54,233 nt of DNA from Deltaproteobacteria bacterium (GTDB lineage: Bacteria > Desulfobacterota > RBG-13-43-22). Below, in pieces: positions 24,605 through 32,031 of this stretch (position 1 is the stretch's first letter; every line of letters starts with the position of its first letter). The stretch is taken from NCBI GenBank assembly GCA_016208255.1, contig JACQYK010000093.1, positions 1-54,233 of the forward strand, written 5' to 3'. Below the pieces are notes generated by a model. That model was not told where the DNA came from. It worked only from the letters and a program-made list of their open reading frames with translations, and did not search any database. The position numbers and the translations under genes are program-made.

Positions 24605-27151
24605 TTACCGTTGCCAGAGTATATATGGGATTTCCAGGGGAACGGCAACACCGGGAAAGTGCGGTATTACCCGGGCGGTAAAATCCGTAGCCGGCCGGGT
24701 CGCCGAAACCGATGCCGTGTAAACATAGCCGCCCGCGGTGCCGGTCAAGGGGCGCAGACGTTTCATCTCCTGCCGCACCGGGCTGGCCCCGTTGATGCCT
24801 TCGGCATAAAGCTCGACATAAACGGCCTTGGGATCAAGGTTATTGAGATAAATTGGAAGGTCAAAGATGTGATGTTCACCGTTGCTTTCCACTTTTTGTT
24901 CACCGAAACGCAGGGCAGGCCAATCCTGTCGCACTGCCTTCTGCCAATCGATGATCTGCCGGCCCAAAGCCCCCTGGTCCGCCGCACGCCGGCGGTAGGA
25001 GGCTGAAAGCGGGAGGTAATATTGCTCAGTGTATTCTCGCACCGTTCGGTTGGAGGAGAAACGCGGGGTCAACCGGGCCATGCTCTCCCGAACACGGGTC
25101 ACCCAGGCTACCGGTAGGCCGTTCTCATCCCGGGCATAGAATTCGGGGATGACCTCCTGTTCAAGCAGATCGTAGAGGGCCTCGGCTTCGGCACCGTTCC
25201 AGGCCGGATCGTCATCATGTTCCCGGCCGTCTCCCAAGGCCCACCCCACTTCGGGGTCGTAAGCCTCCGCCCACCAACCATCCAGCTCAGAAAGATTAAG
25301 GCCTCCATTGACCAGCACTTTCATGCCGCTCGTTCCGCAGGCCTCCCAGGGTCGTCTGGGGGTATTAATCCAGACGTCCACACCCTGCACCAGCTGCCCG
25401 GTCAAAAGCATGTCATAATCGCTCAGAAAGATCACATGATTCCGAGCCTCCTCCCGCCGGATGAAATTGGTCCATTCCTGAATCAAGGCCTGCCCGGCCA
25501 AGTCCGCCGGATGGGCCTTGCCGGCAATGAGTAGTTGCGCGGGTTGCCGGGGATTAGTGAGGAGGCGCAGGAGTCTCTCCCGGTCGTGCAACAGTAAATT
25601 AGGTCTCTTGTATGGGGTAAATCGACGGGCAAAACCCAAAGTCAGGACGTTGGGATCAAACAGATGCTTCGCACCGGCCACCTCCCCCGGGGACGAACCG
25701 GCAGCTTCCAATTGCCTGGACAATCGTTCCCGTACATATTCAATGAGGGTCTGGCGGGCGCAAGCGCGACACTCCCAGAGCCTGGAATCCGAAACACCCC
25801 GCATATCCTCTTCCAGGGTCTCCAAGGTCCCAACCCAGCGGTCCTTTCCGCTTGATCCTGTCCACAAGGCATCCGATTCTTCCGAATCCCAACTTGACAT
25901 ATGGACCCCATTGGTCACATATCCTACCGGTACCTCACCTTCAGGCCAACGAGGGAAAAGGGGCAAAAAGATCCGCCGGCTCACCTGGCCGTGCAGACGG
26001 CTTACCCCGTTGACTAATTCGCTGCCTCGCAAGGCCAGGTAGGCCATATTAAAAGGTTCAGAAGAGTCGTTAGGATTCCGACGGCCGAGGGCCAGCAATT
26101 CAGGGATGGATATGCCTAACTCGTTTTGGGCGTACCAACCGAGATATTGTTCGAAGAGGGCCGGAGAAAAGCAGTCAAAACCGGCAGAAACCGGTGTGTG
26201 GGTGGTAAAAAGGTTGCCCGCTCGGGTGACCGCCAGGGCCACCTCGAAAGGCTGTCCGGTCTCTTCCATAAAGGTTCGTGCCCGTTCCAACACGGCCAGG
26301 GCCGCATGCCCTTCATTCAGATGGCAGACTTCAGGTTTAAGCCCCAGGGTGTTCAAAAGTCGCCACCCCCCAATACCGAGCACCAGCTCCTGATTAAGAC
26401 GCAGTTCCAGACCTCCCCCATACAATTCACTGGTGATTCCCCGGCGGGTCGGGAAATTGGCCGGATCATTACTGTCCAAAAGATACAGCTTCACCCGCCC
26501 CACCTGGACCTGCCAAGCCCGCAGCCAAACGGAGTAACCCGGCAAGTTGAGTTCCAGCCTGAGCCACTCCCCGTTCGGTTCACGCAAAGGTGTAATCGGT
26601 AATTGGCCGGGATCGTTGTAAGGGAAAAGGGCTTGCTGTGCCCCGTCCTGATCTATGACCTGCCGAAAATAACCCTGCTGGTAGAGGAGTCCCACCCCGA
26701 TCACGGGCACACCGAGGTCACTTGCGGTTTTGAGTTGATCGCCGGCTACGTTCCCAAGGCCGCCCGAATAAATAGGCAAGGCTTCACTCAACATGAATTC
26801 CATACTAAAATAAGCCACTGAAGTGAGTGACGTTTCGGCATAATTTTGTTGAAACCAGGCGGGTAATTCTTCTCTTTGACGCTTGGCTTGCAGAAGCTCT
26901 TCCAATTTAAGACGGAAAATCGGATCGGCGGTCAACAACTCAATCCGGTCTCGAGATACAGTCTGGAGAACGATCCAGGGGTTATAGGTGAGTTTCCATA
27001 GTGACGGATCAAGCTGTTTCCAAATTTCATCGGCCGAATGGTTCCAATACATCTGCATATCCAGCGCCAGCTCGGCCAGAGAATCAAACCCCTCAACTTC
27101 TACAGGCAACAAACTGTATATAGGGTTGCTGACCCGTGTGGGTTTGTCCAT
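24605..27151 (-). CDS. glgP: Alpha-glucan phosphorylase
   Basis: This protein of about 848 residues is the DUF3417-containing type of alpha-glucan phosphorylase, which releases glucose-1-phosphate from storage glucans. The N-terminal DUF3417 region (DMQMYWNHSADEIW) precedes AYFSMEFMLSEALPIYSGGL. The PLP-lysine motif is RPWEACGTSGMK followed by NGGLNLSELDGWWAEAY. I chose the ATG at 27151 because AGGAGA precedes it at normal spacing; an in-frame start 16 codons upstream has none. It is a single-gene unit. Confidence 0.92.
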   Translation of the reverse strand: MDKPTRVSNPIYSLLPVEVEGFDSLAELALDMQMYWNHSADEIWKQLDPSLWKLTYNPWIVLQTVSRDRIELLTADPIFRLKLEELLQAKRQREELPAWFQQNYAETSLTSVAYFSMEFMLSEALPIYSGGLGNVAGDQLKTASDLGVPVIGVGLLYQQGYFRQVIDQDGAQQALFPYNDPGQLPITPLREPNGEWLRLELNLPGYSVWLRAWQVQVGRVKLYLLDSNDPANFPTRRGITSELYGGGLELRLNQELVLGIGGWRLLNTLGLKPEVCHLNEGHAALAVLERARTFMEETGQPFEVALAVTRAGNLFTTHTPVSAGFDCFSPALFEQYLGWYAQNELGISIPELLALGRRNPNDSSEPFNMAYLALRGSELVNGVSRLHGQVSRRIFLPLFPRWPEGEVPVGYVTNGVHMSSWDSEESDALWTGSSGKDRWVGTLETLEEDMRGVSDSRLWECRACARQTLIEYVRERLSRQLEAAGSSPGEVAGAKHLFDPNVLTLGFARRFTPYKRPNLLLHDRERLLRLLTNPRQPAQLLIAGKAHPADLAGQALIQEWTNFIRREEARNHVIFLSDYDMLLTGQLVQGVDVWINTPRRPWEACGTSGMKVLVNGGLNLSELDGWWAEAYDPEVGWALGDGREHDDDPAWNGAEAEALYDLLEQEVIPEFYARDENGLPVAWVTRVRESMARLTPRFSSNRTVREYTEQYYLPLSASYRRRAADQGALGRQIIDWQKAVRQDWPALRFGEQKVESNGEHHIFDLPIYLNNLDPKAVYVELYAEGINGASPVRQEMKRLRPLTGTAGGYVYTASVSATRPATDFTARVIPHFPGVAVPLEIPYILWQR

Positions 27152-27199
27152 GGTCTCTCCTTTCCCTGAGTCTCGAACGGATGTCCTGATGGGTACCAA

Positions 27200-27374
27200 G
27201 ACAACCCAAAAGCACCGTTGACAATTATCTGCCTCCCTCCGGGACGCCCTTCGGGAGATTTTTTACCGCTTCTGAAGAAAAACTAAAATCCAATCTTCCC
27301 TTGAAGCCCAGCGGGGAAATATCGAGGTTTTTAAATGGTCCCGGAGGTCTCAATAAAAAAAACCAGGAGGTGAT
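27200..27374. other. Short intergenic gap
   Basis: CTCCC...GGGAG around 27234-27258 can form a hairpin followed by T residues. AGGAGGTGAT (27365-27374) is a full Shine-Dalgarno match on the plus strand, but it faces only an antisense frame. No gene is supported here. Confidence 0.35.
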
Positions 27375-28724
27375 TTATTGATCAGGGGCTGCCAGACCCG
27401 CTTCTTTCAGATTGCCTACGATAACCTGGATGGCCTGCTCCGGATGGAGGTATTTCCGGGCCACTCGAAGCACATCTTCTCGACTGACCGATTGGATGAG
27501 AACAGGGTATTTTTCCGGATAATCCAGACCGAGCCCGAAATATTCCACCTGGGAAAGAAAATTGACCAGTTTCCCCTGAGTATTGAAGCGCCTGGGGAAG
27601 CTGCCGATCAGATAACTTTTAGCCCGTCTGAGGGCTTCGTCTGAAACCGGTTCTTTGCGGATCCGTTCCATCTGGTCCATGACCAGGGCCATGGCCTCGC
27701 GGGCCGAGGCATTTTTGGTCTGCAAGACCACCTGGAAAGATCCTTGAAATTTTTTGGTATCAAAAAAGCTGCCTACCGAATAAGCCAGGCCCCGCTGAAC
27801 ACGAATCTCTTCCATCAACCTCGATCCAAACCCCCCTCCCCCCAGGAGGTAATTCATGACGGTCAAGGCATAATAATCCGGGTTGGACCTTTCCACCCCG
27901 ATTCCGCCAATGATGATATTGGCCTGGGCTAGGTCACGATTGATCCGGATCATCTCGCCATTCCTGGGAGATTCCTTGCCTACGCTTGACTTTGGAATTT
28001 GACCTTCAGGCCATTTTAAAAAATGGGGAAGGATCCGGGCCTTCACTTCTTCAGGAGTAATATCTCCGGTGATGGACAGGATGGCGTTATTGGGGAGATA
28101 AAAGGACCTATAAAAACGGACGACATCCTCTCTGGTTAGTTTAGGAACTGACTCCCTCGTCCCTTCCTCCGGATAACTATAGGGGCTGTTAGGGAAGACG
28201 GCCTTATAAAAAGCCCTTTCCGCAAGTTCACCGGGGTCTTCCTCAGAAGATTTAATGGCCCCCAGAATTTTATTCATTTCTTTTCGCAATTCGTCCTCGG
28301 GGAAAACCGGCTGCCTTACCGTATCCGCCAAAAGATCCAGTCCTTTTCCAAGGTCTTTTTTCAAAAGCCGCAGGTTGATTGAGGCATAATCTTTATTGGC
28401 CGAGACATTCAAAGAAGCACCTATAAAATCGAGGGCCTCGTTCAAGGTGATCACATCCTGCTTGGATGTCCCTAAAAGCAACCCCTTGGCGGTTAAAAAA
28501 GCCAGCCCTTCTCTGCCTCTTGGGTCCTGCCTTGACCCTGCGTCGATCACCATTTGGATGGTTACAAAAGGGAGCGAATGTTCTTCGGAAAGAAGGACCA
28601 CCATCTGATTGGGTAAAGAAAGCCGTTGAATAGGGGCCATGGCCATCAACGGTTTGATGGACCAGACCCAAAAGCTTAAAGCCAATAATACCGTAGAGAT
28701 TAATCGTAGCGGTGCACTTGTCAT
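27375..28724 (-). CDS. M16-family peptidase-like protein without zinc site
   Basis: This protein of about 449 residues has a signal peptide (LISTVLLALSFWVWSIKPLM) and the two M16 halves, including GGGGFGSRLMEEIRVQRGLAYS. The zinc motif HxxEH is replaced by LAFLTAKG in the matching place, so it cannot be catalytic on its own. In M16B heterodimers one subunit lacks the metal site and contributes substrate binding; that is the likely role here. The ATG at 28724 follows GGAAGGGG. It starts 13 bases after the active subunit ends. Confidence 0.85.
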   Translation of the reverse strand: MTSAPLRLISTVLLALSFWVWSIKPLMAMAPIQRLSLPNQMVVLLSEEHSLPFVTIQMVIDAGSRQDPRGREGLAFLTAKGLLLGTSKQDVITLNEALDFIGASLNVSANKDYASINLRLLKKDLGKGLDLLADTVRQPVFPEDELRKEMNKILGAIKSSEEDPGELAERAFYKAVFPNSPYSYPEEGTRESVPKLTREDVVRFYRSFYLPNNAILSITGDITPEEVKARILPHFLKWPEGQIPKSSVGKESPRNGEMIRINRDLAQANIIIGGIGVERSNPDYYALTVMNYLLGGGGFGSRLMEEIRVQRGLAYSVGSFFDTKKFQGSFQVVLQTKNASAREAMALVMDQMERIRKEPVSDEALRRAKSYLIGSFPRRFNTQGKLVNFLSQVEYFGLGLDYPEKYPVLIQSVSREDVLRVARKYLHPEQAIQVIVGNLKEAGLAAPDQ

Positions 28725-28737
28725 AGGGACCCCTTCC

Positions 28738-30129
28738 TCACCTGATAATAGGCCCTGATCGGGAAGGGATTTTTTCCGCCGGTCCACCCTCTTTGGGTGG
28801 CAGCGGAATAAGAACGCCCACGGTCCGGTTGCCCGGAATAAGATATTTCCCGGCCACCCTTTGAATATCCTCCCGGGTGATTTTTCTAATTGAGGGGAGA
28901 AAACTATCGACCAGTTTCCAGCTCCCGACGATCTCGTATCGAGCCAGGATCATGGCCTGGGAGAAAAGTGAATCCTGGCTATATATAAAAGCGGCTTCCA
29001 ATTGATTCTTGACCTTCTCCAATTCAGAGGGTCCCAGCAATTCTTTCTGCAGTCGTTTTATCTCCAGATCCAGGGCTTTCTCCATTTCACCCACCTCTCT
29101 TCCGGGAAAGAGCTGCGCTGAAATGGTAAAAAGGTGGGGGTCTTTGGAAAGAAGGGCGTTGTCGGCGTTTGCGCTCAGGGCCAATTGTTTCTCTCTTACC
29201 AGATTTCGGTTGAACCTGGAGCTTCTTCCCCCTGAAAGAATAGCAGCGATGACTTCTAACACGTAGCTGTCCTGATGGTTCAAATTAGGTACATGATATC
29301 CCATCATGATAAATGGCAGCTCAGCTTCCCGGGTGACCATAATCCTTCTTTCTCCGGACTGTGGCGGATCAATCCCTTTTTGTTGGTCAGGGGCTTCCCC
29401 TTGGGGAATCGAGCCAAAGGTTTTTTCCAGAAGGGGTAAAAGGTCATCCTTTTTAAGGTCTCCCACAATTACCAGGAAAGCATTGGCCGGGTTATAATAG
29501 GTTTTGTAATATCTTTTGAGCTCCTCGAGAGAAACACGCTCAATATCTTCATACCAGCCGATGATCGGCCAGTGGTAAGGGGAAGTTTGGAAAGCCGTAG
29601 CTTCGACCTGTTCGGCTAAATAGGATTGGGGATTATCCTCGGTTCGCAGCCTACGTTCCTCCAGGATTACTTTCCGTTCAGTCCGGAAGTCTTCTTCTTT
29701 GAGCAGAAGATTCTGCATACGGTCAGCCTCGAGGTCGATAGGTATCTGAATCCGGCCTGAATTGATATTTTCAAAATAGGCGGTAAAATCATGGGAAGTA
29801 AAGGCGTTGTCATTGCCGCCGATCTCCTCAATGGCCCTGGTCAATTTCCCTCCCTGGTTTTTGGGGGTCCCCTTAAACATCATATGTTCCAGCATATGGG
29901 AAAGACCGGTCTTTCCCCAATTTTCATTTCTGGAACCGACCCGGTACCAGACCTGATGGGTTACTTCCGGGACCTTGTGATTTTCAAGCAAAATCACTTT
30001 TAGCCCGTTGGATAAAACCTTCTCCTGAACTTTTTCGGCTATCGCGCCTGGGGACTCCCCTGTGAAAATGAAGGGTATAAGCAAAAAAAGCGGAAATAAC
30101 CACCATTGGAAACCCCTGGTAGGCTTCAA
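28738..30129 (-). CDS. M16-family zinc peptidase (active subunit)
   Basis: The 463-residue protein has a signal peptide and the inverted zinc motif HMLEH in KTGLSHMLEHMMFKGT near residues 78-82. The further glutamate lies in KVILEERRLRTEDNP about 75 residues on. It therefore has all metal ligands of pitrilysin/insulinase-type peptidases. The export signal suggests periplasmic action on peptides. It forms a two-gene operon with the inactive homologue downstream. Confidence 0.92.
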   Translation of the reverse strand: MKPTRGFQWWLFPLFLLIPFIFTGESPGAIAEKVQEKVLSNGLKVILLENHKVPEVTHQVWYRVGSRNENWGKTGLSHMLEHMMFKGTPKNQGGKLTRAIEEIGGNDNAFTSHDFTAYFENINSGRIQIPIDLEADRMQNLLLKEEDFRTERKVILEERRLRTEDNPQSYLAEQVEATAFQTSPYHWPIIGWYEDIERVSLEELKRYYKTYYNPANAFLVIVGDLKKDDLLPLLEKTFGSIPQGEAPDQQKGIDPPQSGERRIMVTREAELPFIMMGYHVPNLNHQDSYVLEVIAAILSGGRSSRFNRNLVREKQLALSANADNALLSKDPHLFTISAQLFPGREVGEMEKALDLEIKRLQKELLGPSELEKVKNQLEAAFIYSQDSLFSQAMILARYEIVGSWKLVDSFLPSIRKITREDIQRVAGKYLIPGNRTVGVLIPLPPKEGGPAEKIPSRSGPIIR

Positions 30130-30299
30130 GGAACACCTCCCCCAGATTTAGTATTATATTTATGCTGATAAGACCGAACAGGCTCCAGGTCAAGGGGAAC
30201 TCTGATTAAAACCTGGTAAAAATTACTTACAAAAATGGGTTTGCAGGTAACCCCGGACACCTGTTATCAGAAACCGATATTTTCCTTTCTGCGTCTCAA

Positions 30300-31136
30300 T
30301 CATTCCAAGACTACAGGAATATCGGCCAGCTCGATTAGAACCTCTTTTACACCGTCCACCTGACGGGCCACCTCGATTAATTCATTTTTTGTCCGGTGTC
30401 TTCCGCTGGGGAAAATGCCTCCTGTCTCAATGGTTCCGGAGATGATAACGGTTCCTTTTTTCGCTGATACTTCGAGATCCAACCCTTTGGTGCGGTCGTG
30501 GCTGACCAAGGCTGTTTTAACCTGACTGGCCAGGAGAAAATCCTCAATAATGGTTTGGGCCTCGGGAGATTCCTTAAATTCCGCTTGATTTAAGGTACCA
30601 ATAATCATTTCGCAAGCGCTTTCTATACTGATAGAATCCAGATTGATCACCAAGTCATAAAGAGAAGGATCCCGCCAATCCACGTCATATAAAAACCGAG
30701 TCCACTTGACCCGGCCTTCATCTGTTTTTTCAATGGTTTTTTTCCCCTCTTCCAAAGATATATGTTGGGCTTCGGCCAGTTTCTGTGCCCGGCGATTCAA
30801 TGGGGCTATGACCCGGACCTTTAAGACCTTAGGCAGACCCTTCAGGAGCAAGTGTCCGGCATGCCCATAATAAACAAAAGGCCCTCTCTGGGCCCTTTCG
30901 GCCAAAGCCAGTTGAATAGCGGTCAGATAGAGGCTGCGTTCAGAGGAAGGTCCACGAATCAGTCCTTTGGTCTTCTCCAACTGTTGAAGAAGCAAGGCTT
31001 GAGAGATCCCAAAACGATCCGAAGCGGCCTGCAGGATCTCCTGGCTGACCGCAGGGATGCCTAATTTTTCCGATATACATTTTGCCAAAGCTTCCCCACC
31101 GCTCATCGTCCCTCTGGAAATGGTTATGATGGCCAT
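30300..31136 (-). CDS. Cytidylate-kinase-like protein with C-terminal BON domain
   Basis: This 278-residue protein starts with IITISRGTMSGGEALAKCI, the degenerate P-loop of the cytidylate-kinase-2 (PF13189) family (residues 3-21). GHAGHLLL (91-98) and DPSLYDLVINLDS (156-168) are further family motifs. Residues about 205-270 form a BON domain (LEVSAKKGTVIISGTI, VARQVDGVKEVLIEL). BON domains usually sit in the periplasm, but no export signal is present here. It is the last gene of a leftward group with two receivers and a PEP-synthase-like protein. It retains the glycines needed for nucleotide binding, unlike its two paralogues. Confidence 0.8.
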   Translation of the reverse strand: MAIITISRGTMSGGEALAKCISEKLGIPAVSQEILQAASDRFGISQALLLQQLEKTKGLIRGPSSERSLYLTAIQLALAERAQRGPFVYYGHAGHLLLKGLPKVLKVRVIAPLNRRAQKLAEAQHISLEEGKKTIEKTDEGRVKWTRFLYDVDWRDPSLYDLVINLDSISIESACEMIIGTLNQAEFKESPEAQTIIEDFLLASQVKTALVSHDRTKGLDLEVSAKKGTVIISGTIETGGIFPSGRHRTKNELIEVARQVDGVKEVLIELADIPVVLE

Positions 31137-31193
31137 CGTTCCTCCTTAGATAATTCTTTCACCCTTTCCCCCTAAAATCCTATCCGAAAAAGT

Positions 31194-31568
31194 TCAGATC
31201 GAAAGCCCCAGGGCTTTTACGACCAAATCCCGGAGTTGGGAGAGTTTAAAGGGTTTGGCAATAAAATCATAGGCCCCTATTTTTAGGGCCTCCCTGGCCT
31301 TTTCTACGGTGGCAAACCCGGTAATAATAATCACCTTGGTTTCCGGGGAAACCTTCTGAACCAGTTTTAATACCTCGATGCCGTCCAACTCTTTCATTTT
31401 CAAATCGGTGACTAAAACTTGGAATTTTTTTTTAGCAAATCGTTTAAGGGCTTCATTGGGGTCGGTAAAGGTTTCAATATCCAGATTGATCTTTTCCAGA
31501 GTGGAGCGCAATCGATCACAAACAATCGGTTCATCATCTAAAATCATTACACTAAAGGATTGATCCAT
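31194..31568 (-). CDS. Single-domain response regulator
   Basis: The 124-residue receiver domain starts MDQSFSVMILDDEPIVCDRL. The phospho-acceptor is the Asp in VLVTDLKM, the switch Thr lies in VIIITGFA and the Lys in IAKPFKLSQ. No output domain follows, so it works like CheY/Spo0F, by binding a partner or passing phosphate on. The upstream in-frame extension to 31721 runs back through the preceding gene's end and has no proper start. It sits 34 bases after another receiver gene. Confidence 0.9.
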   Translation of the reverse strand: MDQSFSVMILDDEPIVCDRLRSTLEKINLDIETFTDPNEALKRFAKKKFQVLVTDLKMKELDGIEVLKLVQKVSPETKVIIITGFATVEKAREALKIGAYDFIAKPFKLSQLRDLVVKALGLSI

Positions 31569-31602
31569 AAGGCCTCCGATTAAGGGGCGCCGGCTTCCCG
31601 GG

Positions 31603-31977
31603 TTATTTAAATTTTTTGGCTGCCTTGTCAACCAATTTGACGATCTGTTCCAATTTAAAAGGTTTGGTAACAAATTCGGCATCCAATATTTCGGCTTCTC
31701 TGGCCCTCTCAATCGTCGCATATCCGGTGATTAGAATGGCTTTGGTATCCAAGGCGTGATCCTTGAGAAATCTTAAGACATCCAGTCCGCTGGGGCCGCT
31801 CATTTTCAGATCGGTAATCAGGACCTGAAAAATATTTTCCTTCAAGCGGTTTAAGGCTTTTTGACTGTCGGTAAAAACTTCTACCTGATACCCTTCTTTT
31901 TCCAGGACCGGCTGCAACCGTTCCCCCACAATGGGTTCGTCATCAAGGACCATAACTGAAATATTTTTTTTCATCAA
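31603..31977 (-). CDS. Single-domain response regulator
   Basis: The 124-residue receiver has VMVLDDEPIVGERL, phospho-acceptor Asp in VLITDLKM and Lys in VTKPFKLEQ. The Asp, Thr (AILITGYA) and Lys set is complete. A deviation is the stretch REAEILDAEFVTKPF, where the usual KxGAxDFI reads ILDAEFV. It lies between the PEP-synthase-like gene and a second receiver, and no kinase is adjacent. Phosphate may come from one of the island's kinases; that is inference. Confidence 0.9.
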   Translation of the reverse strand: MMKKNISVMVLDDEPIVGERLQPVLEKEGYQVEVFTDSQKALNRLKENIFQVLITDLKMSGPSGLDVLRFLKDHALDTKAILITGYATIERAREAEILDAEFVTKPFKLEQIVKLVDKAAKKFK

Positions 31978-32031
31978 AACCTCCTCCTTGAGCTTCTTAC
32001 TTTTTCACTTTTTTTAGTCTTAAAAAGTTCA

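Noticed and set aside
31569-31721. N-terminal extension of the response regulator at 31194
   Set aside because: The extension runs antiparallel to no family, overlaps the end of the preceding receiver gene, and the receiver starts normally at the ATG at 31568.
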